Part shown: positions 44,155 through 53,550 of the stretch, one piece after another
Numbering within the stretch: the first letter of the stretch is position 1
Layout of the letters: each line of letters starts with the position of its first letter
NCBI GenBank assembly: GCA_934371915.1
Contig: CAKROE010000005.1
Location: forward strand, 9,341-73,340
Origin: an uncultured Blautia sp.
GTDB taxonomy: Bacteria > Bacillota > Clostridia > Lachnospirales > Lachnospiraceae
Reading direction: 5' to 3'
DNA length: 64,000 nt
Made by a program: the position numbers and the translations under genes
The notes under the pieces: model-generated
The model's input: only the letters and a program-made list of their open reading frames with translations
Database searches by the model: none
What the model was told of the DNA's origin: nothing

Positions 44155-46764
44155 ATGGCAAAGAAAGAAACCCACATCCCGACAATCATTGATACTCCGG
44201 AAGCACTGGAAGCAAAGATCGCTGCGATGAAAGAAGCACAGAAACTTTTCGCCACTTACACACAGGAGCAGGTTGACAAGATCTTCAAAGCCGCTGCAAC
44301 TGCCGCTGACAAAGCACGTATTCCGCTTGCAAAAGCAGCTGTGGAAGAAACAGGAATGGGTATTGTTGAAGACAAAGTCATCAAAAACCATTATGCATCC
44401 GAATACATCTACAATGCATACAAAAACACAAAGACCTGTGGTGTGATCGAAGAAGATCCGGTTTACGGAATTAAGAAAATTGCAGAACCGATCGGACTGA
44501 TCGCAGCAGTTATCCCGACTACAAACCCGACTTCTACAGCAATCTTCAAAACTCTGATCGCGCTGAAGACAAGAAATGCAATCATCATCAGTCCACATCC
44601 GCGTGCAAAAGGAAGCACCATCGAAGCTGCAAAAGTTGTTCTGGAAGCAGCAGTCAAAGCGGGTGCACCGGAAGGCATCATCGGATGGATCGACGTACCG
44701 AGCCTGGAACTTACCAACATGGTAATGAAAGAAGCGGACATCATCCTTGCAACAGGCGGTCCTGGAATGGTTAAGGCTGCATATTCCTCCGGAAAACCGG
44801 CACTTGGTGTTGGAGCCGGAAACACACCGGTCATCATTGATGATACAGCAGACATCCGTCTTGCAGTAAACTCCATCATCCACTCCAAAACTTTTGACAA
44901 TGGTATGATCTGTGCATCCGAACAGTCTGTAACAGTTCTGGAAGGTGTATATAAAGCAGTAAAAGAAGAGTTCCGGTACAGAGGATGCTACTTCCTTAAG
45001 AAAGACGAAATCGAAAAAGTAAGAAAAACAATCCTGATCAACGGCGCGCTGAATGCAAAAATCGTTGGACAGAAAGCGGCTACGATCGCTGAGATGGCAG
45101 GTGTAAAAGTTCCTGCAGAAACCAAGATCCTGATCGGTGAAGTGGAATCTGTAGACATCAGTGAAGAATTTGCACATGAAAAACTTTCCCCGGTACTTGC
45201 CATGTACAAGGCAAAAACATTTGACGAAGCAATTGCAAAAGCAGAACAGCTTGTAGCAGACGGCGGATATGGACATACATCTTCCCTTTACATCAATGTA
45301 AATGAGAAAGAAAAAATGGCAAAACATGCAGCAGCTATGAAGACCTGCCGTATCCTGATCAACACTCCTTCTTCTCAGGGTGGCATCGGAGACCTTTACA
45401 ACTTCAAACTTGTTCCGTCCCTGACACTTGGCTGTGGCTCCTGGGGAGGAAACTCCGTATCCGAAAACGTTGGTGTAAAACACCTGATCAATATCAAAAC
45501 TGTTGCTGAGAGGAGAGAGAACATGCTCTGGATGAGAACCCCGGAAAAAGTTTACTTCAAAAAAGGCTGCCTGCCGGTTGCTCTGGATGAGCTTAAGAAC
45601 GTAATGGGCAAGAAACGCTGCTTTATCGTTACAGACTCTTTCCTTTACAAGAACGGATACACAAAGAAAATCGAAGACAAACTTGATGAAATGGGTATCG
45701 TGCATACATGCTTCTCTGATGTAGAACCAGACCCGTCCCTCGCATCTGCAAGAGCCGGTGCAACAGCAATGCGCGCATTCGAGCCGGACTGCATCATCGC
45801 TATGGGTGGTGGATCCGCAATGGATGCCGGCAAGATTATGTGGGTTCTCTATGAAAATCCGGATGCAGATTTCGATGATATGGCAATGGATTTCATGGAT
45901 ATCCGTAAGAGAATTTATACATTCCCGAAAATGGGTAAAAAAGCATACTTCATTGCCGTACCGACATCTTCCGGTACTGGTTCCGAGGTAACACCTTTTG
46001 CTATCATCACAGACAAAGAAACAGGAATCAAATGGCCGCTGGCTGATTACGAGCTGATGCCTGATATGGCAATCGTTGATACAGATAACATGATGAGTGC
46101 ACCGAAAGGACTGACAAGCGCTTCCGGTATCGACGTTATGACGCATGCAATCGAGGCATATGTTTCCATGATGGCATCTGACTACACAGACGGACTTGCA
46201 CTTCGTGCCATCAAACTTGTATTTGATTATCTGCCGAGAGCATACAGAGACGGTAATGATGTAGAGGCAAGAGACCATATGGCAAACGCTTCCTGTATGG
46301 CAGGTATGGCATTTGCAAATGCATTCCTCGGAGTAAACCACTCCCTGGCTCACAAACTGGGTGCTTTCCATCACATTCCTCACGGAATCGCAAATGCTCT
46401 GGTACTTACAGATGTTATGCGTTACAATGCAGCAGAAGTTCCGACCAAGATGGGTACTTTCCCGCAGTATCAGTATCCGAAGACACTGGCTCGTTACGCA
46501 GAGATCGGCCGCTTCGTAGGACTGACAGGAAAAGACGATAATGAAGTATTTGAAAAGCTTCTGGAGAAACTGGAAGAACTCAAAAAGATCATTGAGATCA
46601 AACCTACAATCAAAGACTACAATGTAGATGAAAAATACTTCCTTGAAACTCTGGATGAGATGAGCGAACAGGCATTCAATGACCAGTGCACCGGCGCAAA
46701 CCCGAGATACCCACTGATCGCAGAGCTGAAAGAAATCTATCTGAAAGCATACTACGGTAAATAA
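44155..46764 (+). CDS. adhE: Bifunctional acetaldehyde-CoA / alcohol dehydrogenase
   Basis: An 869-residue fusion. The N-terminal CoA-acylating aldehyde dehydrogenase (about 1-440) has the catalytic Cys in NGMICASEQSV. The C-terminal iron-dependent alcohol dehydrogenase (about 460-869) has MGGGSAMDAGKIMW, PTSSGTGSEVTPF and the iron-binding His residues in GVNHSLAHKLGAFHHIPHG. It reduces acetyl-CoA to ethanol and regenerates two NAD+, the main redox sink in anaerobic fermentation. It normally forms spirosome filaments. It has its own strong promoter, and its codon use is strongly biased, as in highly expressed genes. Confidence 0.97.
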   Translation: MAKKETHIPTIIDTPEALEAKIAAMKEAQKLFATYTQEQVDKIFKAAATAADKARIPLAKAAVEETGMGIVEDKVIKNHYASEYIYNAYKNTKTCGVIEEDPVYGIKKIAEPIGLIAAVIPTTNPTSTAIFKTLIALKTRNAIIISPHPRAKGSTIEAAKVVLEAAVKAGAPEGIIGWIDVPSLELTNMVMKEADIILATGGPGMVKAAYSSGKPALGVGAGNTPVIIDDTADIRLAVNSIIHSKTFDNGMICASEQSVTVLEGVYKAVKEEFRYRGCYFLKKDEIEKVRKTILINGALNAKIVGQKAATIAEMAGVKVPAETKILIGEVESVDISEEFAHEKLSPVLAMYKAKTFDEAIAKAEQLVADGGYGHTSSLYINVNEKEKMAKHAAAMKTCRILINTPSSQGGIGDLYNFKLVPSLTLGCGSWGGNSVSENVGVKHLINIKTVAERRENMLWMRTPEKVYFKKGCLPVALDELKNVMGKKRCFIVTDSFLYKNGYTKKIEDKLDEMGIVHTCFSDVEPDPSLASARAGATAMRAFEPDCIIAMGGGSAMDAGKIMWVLYENPDADFDDMAMDFMDIRKRIYTFPKMGKKAYFIAVPTSSGTGSEVTPFAIITDKETGIKWPLADYELMPDMAIVDTDNMMSAPKGLTSASGIDVMTHAIEAYVSMMASDYTDGLALRAIKLVFDYLPRAYRDGNDVEARDHMANASCMAGMAFANAFLGVNHSLAHKLGAFHHIPHGIANALVLTDVMRYNAAEVPTKMGTFPQYQYPKTLARYAEIGRFVGLTGKDDNEVFEKLLEKLEELKKIIEIKPTIKDYNVDEKYFLETLDEMSEQAFNDQCTGANPRYPLIAELKEIYLKAYYGK

Positions 46765-46804
46765 GCAGGATAAGCCTTCCTTTTTCCATAAAAATATTAT
46801 AAGC

Positions 46805-46850
46805 AGCGACAGCCCCGGCGTTACAGGAACGTAATGCCGGGGCTGTTGCT
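46805..46850 (+). terminator. Very stable hairpin after adhE
   Basis: A 20-pair stem (46805-46824 with 46831-46850, two wobble positions) closes an AGGAAC loop. The T tract is weak, so it may serve message stability as well as termination. Confidence 0.7.
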
Positions 46851-46894
46851 TTGATAACAGTAGAAATATTGTAACAAAATTAAGAATCTATGTA

Positions 46895-46924
46895 TTGCAA
46901 GTGACAGGATATGGATGTTACAAT
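46895..46924 (+). promoter_or_regulatory. Possible promoter of the AI-2E transporter gene
   Basis: TTGCAA (46895-46900), 18 bases and TACAAT (46919-46924) lie about 100 bases before the start. Confidence 0.4.
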
Positions 46925-47023
46925 AAACACCAATGACAGTGTTAACATAAACAGAGAACTTATATACTGACTTTTTTGGTTATATATAAGAAAAAGAAGC
47001 AACAGCTTCAGGAGGCATGATTA

Positions 47024-48325
47024 TTGAAACATAATGAAAACACAAAATACGTGAAACTTGGTATTACAGGTGCTGCCGTTCTGGCATTTGGATTTGCAAC
47101 AGCATATATCCTGAATCAAAGTGCAAATATTGCGGCGGGTATCCGGGTAGTATTCAACATTTTGAAACCGTTCCTGTACGGTGCACTGATTGCTTATATC
47201 CTTGCACCGATGTGCAACCGGATGGATGAACGCTTTCTGAAATGGTTTCCGAATGCGACGGAGAAGCAGAAAAAGGGAATGAAATTTCTGTCTATTGCGA
47301 TTGCGGTTATTTTTGCTGTGACGGTTGTGGTATTGTTAATCATTTTGATCCTTCCGCAGGTATGGGACAGTACAGTGAGACTTATCCGTATTCTGCCGGC
47401 ACGACTTTCCTATGCGAACCGTATGATCGATCAACTGCTGAAAGATCAGCCGGAACTGCAGAATTATTTTAATCATTTTTCATCTCAGATGGAAAGCGGA
47501 CTGAATGATATCCTGAGTGCCAATTCCAGTATGATGCAGACGATTCAGGGAATTGTCAACAATATTACTGTACAGCTGATCGAGGTTCTGAGCGTATTCA
47601 AGAATATGTTCCTTGGCTTTCTGATCGCAGTATATCTTCTTGCAAGCCGCAAGCTTTTTGGCGCACAGGCGAAGCTTCTGCTTTATGGTATTTTCCCGAA
47701 TAAATGGGCAAAGACCATCGAAGAAGAGGTTCGTTATACAGACAAGATGTTCAATGGATTCTTCGTCGGCAAGATCATTGATTCCGCAATCATCGGTCTG
47801 ATCTGCTTTGCGGGAACGACTCTGCTGGGATTTGACTCCGCTGCATTTATCAGCGTTGTGATCGGAGTGACGAACATCATTCCGTTTTTCGGACCGTTTA
47901 TCGGTGCAATCCCATGTGCATTATTACTGCTTCTGGGAACTCATCCGTGGGATGCGCTGTATTTCCTGATCTTTATTGTGATTCTGCAGCAGGTTGACGG
48001 AAATATCATCGGACCGAAGATCCTCGGAAATACGACGGGTGTATCCAGTTTCTGGGTACTGTTTTCCATCCTTTTGTTCGGAGGTCTCTGGGGAATTGTC
48101 GGTATGGTGATCGCGGTTCCGCTCTTTGGTGTCATTTATGATATTGTACGTAAGCTTACTGCACGTGGACTGAAACGAAATCAGCGGGAAGACATACTTC
48201 AGGAATACAATGAAGAATTTCACGAGAAAAAAGAAGAGACGAAGAAGAAATCGAAGCCTTCTGTCAGTGATAAAGTCAATGAACGGATTAATGAGTACAT
48301 TAATAAAAATGTAAATAATAAATAA
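47024..48325 (+). CDS. AI-2E family transporter (PerM/UPF0118)
   Basis: A 433-residue protein with about eight helices, starting at TTG with AGGAGG eight bases upstream. The family signature appears in LKPFLYGALIAYILAPMCNR (about 45-64), the pentameric-type FGPFIGAIPCALLLLLG and GPKILGNTTGVSSFWVLFSI. Members export or import varied small molecules; the name is historical and no substrate can be inferred. The C-terminal tail of about 50 residues is Lys/Glu-rich and cytoplasmic. Confidence 0.88.
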   Translation: MKHNENTKYVKLGITGAAVLAFGFATAYILNQSANIAAGIRVVFNILKPFLYGALIAYILAPMCNRMDERFLKWFPNATEKQKKGMKFLSIAIAVIFAVTVVVLLIILILPQVWDSTVRLIRILPARLSYANRMIDQLLKDQPELQNYFNHFSSQMESGLNDILSANSSMMQTIQGIVNNITVQLIEVLSVFKNMFLGFLIAVYLLASRKLFGAQAKLLLYGIFPNKWAKTIEEEVRYTDKMFNGFFVGKIIDSAIIGLICFAGTTLLGFDSAAFISVVIGVTNIIPFFGPFIGAIPCALLLLLGTHPWDALYFLIFIVILQQVDGNIIGPKILGNTTGVSSFWVLFSILLFGGLWGIVGMVIAVPLFGVIYDIVRKLTARGLKRNQREDILQEYNEEFHEKKEETKKKSKPSVSDKVNERINEYINKNVNNK

Positions 48326-48337
48326 AAGATACAAGAG

Positions 48338-48370
48338 AAAACCCCATGGGCAGATCGCTCATGGGGTTTT
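48338..48370. terminator. Bidirectional terminator between AI-2E transporter and typA
   Basis: AAAACCCCATG (48338-48348) pairs with CATGGGGTTTT (48360-48370). A and T runs on both sides serve the convergent genes. Confidence 0.92.
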
Positions 48371-48410
48371 GTATGCTCTAAAATACTGCTTTTGATTTGG
48401 CTCAGAGAAA

Positions 48411-50243
48411 TTACTGTTTACGGAAAGCAGCACGTTTTCTTTCTCTTGGATCAAGGATTCTCTTACGGATACGGAGACTCTTAGGTGTTACCTCAAGAAG
48501 TTCATCCTGATCGATAAATTCGATTGCCTGTTCCAGACTTAATACCTTAGGCGGTGTAAGCTTCAGTGCCTCATCAGCAGAAGAGGAACGGGTGTTGGTC
48601 AGATGTTTTGTCTTGCAGACATTCAGTTCGATGTCCTCAGCTTTGCCATTCTGTCCGATAACCATACCGCTGTATACTTTTTCTCCGGGACCTACAAAGA
48701 GTGTTCCACGATCCTGGGCAGAGAACAGACCATAAGCAACTGCTTCACCGGCTTCGAATGCGATCAGAGATCCCTGTTTACGATACTGGAAATCTCCCTT
48801 GTACGGCGCATATCCGTCAAATGTGGTATTCAGGATACCGGTACCCTTGGTGGAGGTAAGGAACTCACCACGGAAACCGATCAGACCACGGGACGGGATG
48901 TGGAACTCAAGACGTACGGAACCATCGCTGGCAGTACTCATTCCCTGAAGTTCACCTTTACGTTCGCTTAATTTCTGGATAACAGTACCGGAGAATTCTT
49001 CCGGAACATCGACATAAGCGATTTCCATTGGCTCGAGTTTCTTGCCGCGTTCGTCTGTGTGATACAGAACTTCCGGTTTACTTACTGCGAATTCATATCC
49101 TTCACGGCGCATGTTCTCAATCAGGACGGAAAGATGAAGCTCTCCACGACCGGAAACTTTGAAGCACTCAGTAGTCTCTGTGTCTTCTACACGAAGGCTG
49201 ACGTCTGTGTTTAACTCACGGTACAGACGGTCACGAAGATGACGGGAAGTGATGTATTTACCTTCCTGTCCTGCAAGCGGGCTGTCATTTACAAGGAAGT
49301 TCATGGAGATTGTCGGCTCGGAAATCTTCTGGAACGGGATTGCTTCCGGATTGTCACCGCCGCAGAGTGTATCACCGATATGGATATCTTCGATACCGGA
49401 TACAGCTACGATGGAACCGATGGATGCTTCTTTTACTTCGACTTTGTTCAGTCCGTCAAATTCATAAAGTTTGCTGATCTTGACTTTTTTGCGTTTGTCA
49501 AGGTCATGATGGTTCAGAAGAGTAAGCTCCTGATTGACAGCAATCTTACCGTTTTCTACTTTACCGACACCGATACGTCCGACATACTCGTTGTAGTCGA
49601 TGGTGCTGATCAGAAGCTGAGTGTCAGCGTCCGGATCACCTTCCGGTGCAGGAATATATTTCAGAATGGTCTCAAACAGCGGAGCCATGTTTTCCGGTGT
49701 ATCTGCAAGGTCAAGAACTGCATGGCCTGCTTTTGCAGATGCATACAGGAACGGGCAGTCAAGCTGCTCATCAGATGCTTCCAGATCCATGAGAAGTTCC
49801 AGAACTTCATCGATTACCTCTTCCGGACGTGCTTCCGGACGGTCAATCTTGTTGATGCAGACGATGACGTGAAGGTCAAGCTCCAACGCTTTACGGAGAA
49901 CGAATTTGGTCTGCGGCATAGCTCCCTCAAATGCGTCTACGAGAAGAATAACGCCATCAACCATTTTCAGAACACGTTCTACCTCACCACCGAAATCAGC
50001 ATGTCCCGGTGTGTCGATGATATTGATCTTGACTCCTTTGTAATGGACAGCGGTATTTTTGGATAAAATAGTGATTCCACGCTCACGCTCAATGTCATTG
50101 GAGTCCATGACACGTTCCTGAACTTCCTGGTTTTCACGGAATACACCGCTCTGTTTCAGTAACTGGTCTACCAGAGTAGTTTTACCATGATCGACATGTG
50201 CAATGATGGCAACGTTGCGTACGTCTTCGCGTTTGGTATTCAT
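48411..50243 (-). CDS. typA: Ribosome-associated translational GTPase TypA/BipA
   Basis: A 610-residue elongation-factor-like GTPase: P-loop [15 protein letters not shown] (about 15-29), switch I around [24 protein letters not shown] (about 77-92) and NKID (about 131-134). Domains II, III and V and the BipA-specific C-terminal domain ([19 protein letters not shown]) follow. It binds the 70S ribosome and assists 50S assembly and growth under stress. It is monocistronic. Confidence 0.97.
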   Translation of the reverse strand: MNTKREDVRNVAIIAHVDHGKTTLVDQLLKQSGVFRENQEVQERVMDSNDIERERGITILSKNTAVHYKGVKINIIDTPGHADFGGEVERVLKMVDGVILLVDAFEGAMPQTKFVLRKALELDLHVIVCINKIDRPEARPEEVIDEVLELLMDLEASDEQLDCPFLYASAKAGHAVLDLADTPENMAPLFETILKYIPAPEGDPDADTQLLISTIDYNEYVGRIGVGKVENGKIAVNQELTLLNHHDLDKRKKVKISKLYEFDGLNKVEVKEASIGSIVAVSGIEDIHIGDTLCGGDNPEAIPFQKISEPTISMNFLVNDSPLAGQEGKYITSRHLRDRLYRELNTDVSLRVEDTETTECFKVSGRGELHLSVLIENMRREGYEFAVSKPEVLYHTDERGKKLEPMEIAYVDVPEEFSGTVIQKLSERKGELQGMSTASDGSVRLEFHIPSRGLIGFRGEFLTSTKGTGILNTTFDGYAPYKGDFQYRKQGSLIAFEAGEAVAYGLFSAQDRGTLFVGPGEKVYSGMVIGQNGKAEDIELNVCKTKHLTNTRSSSADEALKLTPPKVLSLEQAIEFIDQDELLEVTPKSLRIRKRILDPRERKRAAFRKQ

Positions 50244-50441
50244 AAAATCGAAATCCTTTCTTTAATTACTTCTATATTAATGTGTTTTTTGCATAGTACG
50301 ATATTTCAGTTTACCACATTTTTCGCAGATTACAAGGAAATCCTGAAAAATTTTTTTATTTTAAAGTTTTGGTTCTAAACCTTCATGGGTGTTCATAGTC
50401 TAGTATAGACAAAATACCCAAAGAGGAAGGAGAACAATATT

Positions 50442-51068
50442 ATGGCAGACAAAATCATCGAAAACAATCAGGTATCAATCATGGGGAAAATTGATACAGG
50501 CTTTACATTCAGTCATCAGGTCTTTGGCGAGGGCTTTTATACAATGGAAATCCTTGTGCGCAGACTGAGTGATTCCGAGGACCGGATTCCGGTTATGGTT
50601 TCCGAGCGGCTTTTGGATGTAACGCAGGATTACACCGGTGAGTATATTGAGATTCAGGGACAGTTCCGTTCGTACAACCGTCATGAAGAGAAACATAACC
50701 GGCTTGTCCTCTCTGTGTTTGCAAGGGAACTGAAATTTGTGGAAGAGGACGAGGAAACGATTCCGCTGAACCAGATCTTTCTGGATGGCTATATCTGTAA
50801 ACCGCCTGTATACAGAAGGACACCTCTTGGCAGGGAAATTGCGGATATGCTTCTTGCAGTCAACCGTCCGTATGGCAAGTCAGATTACATACCATGTATC
50901 TGCTGGGGCAGGAATGCGCGATATGCTTCGGCTTTCACAGTAGGAGGACATGTACTTTTGTGGGGAAGGATCCAGAGTCGTGAGTACATGAAGCGGATTG
51001 GAGAAAATCAGACAGAGCGGCGGATTGCCTATGAAGTATCTGTAAGTAAACTGGAGTATATTGATTAG
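50442..51068 (+). CDS. Single-stranded DNA-binding-like protein with two OB folds
   Basis: A 208-residue protein made of two SSB-type OB domains. The first (about 7-102) starts NQVSIMGKIDTGFTFSHQ. The second (about 107-208) starts NQIFLDGYICKPPVYR and contains IPCICWGRNARYAS and HVLLWGRIQSREY. A normal SSB has one OB fold plus an acidic C-terminal tip, and that tip is absent here. It may be a specialised DNA-binding protein rather than the replicative SSB. It begins after AAGGAAG and stands alone. Confidence 0.8.
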   Translation: MADKIIENNQVSIMGKIDTGFTFSHQVFGEGFYTMEILVRRLSDSEDRIPVMVSERLLDVTQDYTGEYIEIQGQFRSYNRHEEKHNRLVLSVFARELKFVEEDEETIPLNQIFLDGYICKPPVYRRTPLGREIADMLLAVNRPYGKSDYIPCICWGRNARYASAFTVGGHVLLWGRIQSREYMKRIGENQTERRIAYEVSVSKLEYID

Positions 51069-51157
51069 GAAGAGATGAGAATGGACGGAGAAGTTCAGGT
51101 ATTGCTTTTTTGGCTGAACTGCGGTAAGATAAAACCAATAATGCGAATTATATGAGT

Positions 51158-51180
51158 GCCGCCCTTATGGGCGGTGTTTA
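51158..51180 (+). terminator. Possible weak terminator
   Basis: GCCGCCC (51158-51164) pairs with GGGCGGT (51169-51175) around TTAT, followed only by GTTTA. Confidence 0.4.
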
Positions 51181-51201
51181 TCAACATTAAGAGGAAGTAT
51201 T

Positions 51202-51711
51202 ATGGAAAAAGAATTAACAGAAGTGTACTGCGGAAACGGTAAGGGCAAGACTGCACTGGCAATCGGTCAGAGCCTCCGTGTGGCAACGCAGGGCAAAAGC
51301 GTGATCGTGATTCAGTTTCTGAAAGGAAGAGAGACACATTCACTTGATTTTCTGCAGGATGTGGACAATCTGGACTTCAAGATTTTTCGCTTTGAGAAGA
51401 GAGACTGCTGTTATGAAGACCTGACAGAGGAAGAAAAGGCTGAAGAAAAGTCAAACATTTTAAATGGTCTTAATTTTGCACGTAAGGTAATCGCGACACA
51501 GGAATGTGATTTTCTGTTACTGGATGAGATTCTTGGACTTCTGGACTGTGGGATTGCGACAGTGGAGGGGATCATTGATATGCTGAAGCAGAAAGATGAA
51601 TCCATGCACATCGTAATGACGGGCTGGAACTTTCCGGAGGAATTAAGACCTTACGTAGATGTGATCACTACATTAAATACGGAAGAAACTCATCCGCTTG
51701 ACGGCGAATGA
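51202..51711 (+). CDS. Cob(I)yrinic acid a,c-diamide adenosyltransferase (CobA/BtuR/CobO-type)
   Basis: A 169-residue P-loop protein: CGNGKGKTALAIG (about 10-22), VIVIQFLKGRE (about 33-43), FLLLDEILGLLDCG (Walker B) and MTGWNFPEELRPY. This matches the BtuR/CobO family that adenosylates corrinoids to make coenzyme B12. No other cobalamin genes are adjacent, so it probably serves salvage. It lies upstream of dapA on the same strand but is probably unrelated in role. Confidence 0.92.
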   Translation: MEKELTEVYCGNGKGKTALAIGQSLRVATQGKSVIVIQFLKGRETHSLDFLQDVDNLDFKIFRFEKRDCCYEDLTEEEKAEEKSNILNGLNFARKVIATQECDFLLLDEILGLLDCGIATVEGIIDMLKQKDESMHIVMTGWNFPEELRPYVDVITTLNTEETHPLDGE

Positions 51712-51748
51712 ATACAATAAATTACAGAAGAATGAAGGAGGAGTTCTA

Positions 51749-52642
51749 ATGGCAATTTTTAAAGGTGCAGGTGTTGCAATCGTTACACCTATGTATGATG
51801 ACGGAAAGGTGAACTACGATAAACTTGAAGAACTGCTTGAGTACCAGATTGCAAACAGCACAGACGCAATCATTATCTGCGGTACCACAGGCGAATCTTC
51901 AACGATGACTCATGGGGAGCATTTAAAGACGATCAAATTCGCAATCGATAAGGTAAACAAACGTGTGCCGGTCATTGCAGGAACAGGTTCCAACTGTACA
52001 GAGACTGCAATCATGATGTCAAAAGAAGCTGCGTCTTATGGTGCAGATGCACTGCTTGTTGTAACTCCTTATTATAATAAAGCTACACAGAAAGGTCTGA
52101 TCGCTCACTACACTGCAATTGCAAATGCAGTTCCGGAGACACCGATCATCATGTATAACGTACCAAGCCGTACAGGATGCAATATCCAGCCGGCAACAGT
52201 AGCTTCACTTGTTAAGAATGTCAAGAATATCGTTGGTCTGAAGGCTGCAAGCGGAGATCTTTCTCAGATTGCCAAGACCGTATCTCTTGCAGGTGCAGAT
52301 CTTGAACTGTATTCCGGAAACGATGATCAGGTACTGCCGATTCTTTCACTTGGCGGACTTGGTGTTATTTCTGTGCTTTCCAACGTTGCTCCGAAGGAAA
52401 CACATGATATGGTCATGAAATTCATGGAAGGTGATGTTGCAGGTGCAGCTAAGATCCAGATTGATGCAATTCCGCTGATCAACGCACTGTTCTGCGAAGT
52501 AAACCCGATTCCGGTCAAGACTGCACTCAACCTTATGGGAATGAATGTAGGACCTCTTCGTATGCCACTCTGCGAGATGGAAGAAAGCAACAAAGAAACC
52601 CTGATCAAAGCAATGAAGGATTTCGGTATCAAACTGGCATAA
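51749..52642 (+). CDS. dapA: 4-hydroxy-tetrahydrodipicolinate synthase
   Basis: A 297-residue TIM-barrel aldolase. CGTTGESSTMTH is the substrate loop, the catalytic Tyr is in IIMYNVPSRTG (about 132-142) and the Schiff-base Lys is in IVGLKAASGD (about 159-168). It condenses pyruvate with aspartate semialdehyde, the first step of lysine, diaminopimelate and (in spores) dipicolinate synthesis. The ATG has AAGGAGG upstream. dapB follows 26 bases later. Confidence 0.96.
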   Translation: MAIFKGAGVAIVTPMYDDGKVNYDKLEELLEYQIANSTDAIIICGTTGESSTMTHGEHLKTIKFAIDKVNKRVPVIAGTGSNCTETAIMMSKEAASYGADALLVVTPYYNKATQKGLIAHYTAIANAVPETPIIMYNVPSRTGCNIQPATVASLVKNVKNIVGLKAASGDLSQIAKTVSLAGADLELYSGNDDQVLPILSLGGLGVISVLSNVAPKETHDMVMKFMEGDVAGAAKIQIDAIPLINALFCEVNPIPVKTALNLMGMNVGPLRMPLCEMEESNKETLIKAMKDFGIKLA

Positions 52643-52668
52643 AGACGTACGCAGGAGGACAATAAATT

Positions 52669-53427
52669 ATGGTAAAAATCATCATGCACGGATGCTGTGG
52701 TCATATGGGACAGGTGATCTCAGACCTCGTAGAAAAAGACGCAAATGCTGAGATTGTGGCAGGAATCGATGTCACAGACAAGGGTAACACAAGCTATCCT
52801 GTATTTACAGATATTCACGAATGCAAGACAGAAGCGGATGTTCTGATTGACTTTTCCTCTGCAAAAGCAGCGGATGCACTTCTTGATTACTGTGTAGAGC
52901 GCAATCTTCCGGTAGTACTTTGTACGACAGGTCTGTCCGAAGAACAGCTTGCAAAAGTTGAAGATACTGCAAAGAAGATTCCGGTTCTTAAATCAGCAAA
53001 CATGTCTCTTGGTATCAATACTCTGATGAAGTTGATCCAGGATGCTGCGAAAGTTCTTGCAACTGCAGGATTTGACATGGAGATCGTTGAGAAGCATCAT
53101 CGTCTGAAACTGGATGCACCGAGCGGAACAGCTCTGGCACTGGCAGACAGTCTGAATGAGGCGATGGATAATCAGTATCATTATGTATATGACAGAAGCC
53201 AGAGACGCCAGCAGCGAGACGACAAAGAAATCGGTATTTCTGCAGTACGCGGTGGTACGATCGTCGGAGAACATGAAGTGATCTTTGCCGGTACGGATGA
53301 AGTGATCGAGTTCAAGCATACCGCATACTCAAAAGCTATCTTCGGCAAGGGTGCAATCGAAGCGGCGAAATACCTTGCCGGCAAACCGGCAGGACGCTAT
53401 GATATGGCAGATGTGATCGAAGGCTGA
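52669..53427 (+). CDS. dapB: 4-hydroxy-tetrahydrodipicolinate reductase
   Basis: A 252-residue NAD(P)H-dependent reductase. The N-terminal nucleotide loop reads HGCCGHMGQV (about 5-14), a slight variant of GxxGxMG. The catalytic His pair and Lys lie in EIVEKHHRLKLDAPSGTA (about 142-159). It follows dapA in an operon and is closed by a terminator. Confidence 0.96.
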   Translation: MVKIIMHGCCGHMGQVISDLVEKDANAEIVAGIDVTDKGNTSYPVFTDIHECKTEADVLIDFSSAKAADALLDYCVERNLPVVLCTTGLSEEQLAKVEDTAKKIPVLKSANMSLGINTLMKLIQDAAKVLATAGFDMEIVEKHHRLKLDAPSGTALALADSLNEAMDNQYHYVYDRSQRRQQRDDKEIGISAVRGGTIVGEHEVIFAGTDEVIEFKHTAYSKAIFGKGAIEAAKYLAGKPAGRYDMADVIEG

Positions 53428-53457
53428 TATATTTTCATACAATTTCATACAAATAAA

Positions 53458-53503
53458 TCCCCCGGATCTATATTTTATCAGGCATAGATTCGGGGGACTT
53501 TTT
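53458..53503. terminator. Terminator of dapAB
   Basis: TCCCCCGGATCTAT (53458-53471) pairs with ATAGATTCGGGGGA (53484-53497), followed by CTTTTT. It lies between convergent genes. Confidence 0.9.
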
Positions 53504-53550
53504 ATATGCCGGAGTATGCAGGAGAAGCTGCCGGTGGCAGGTTCTCTGTA

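Noticed and set aside
44149..46383. A 744-codon open frame on the minus strand opposite adhE
   Set aside because: Its product is Cys/His/Phe-rich nonsense of the kind produced opposite a strongly codon-biased gene; no ribosome site or family match. AdhE on the plus strand is certain.
49239..50066. A 275-codon plus-strand frame opposite typA
   Set aside because: Antisense shadow of a conserved gene.
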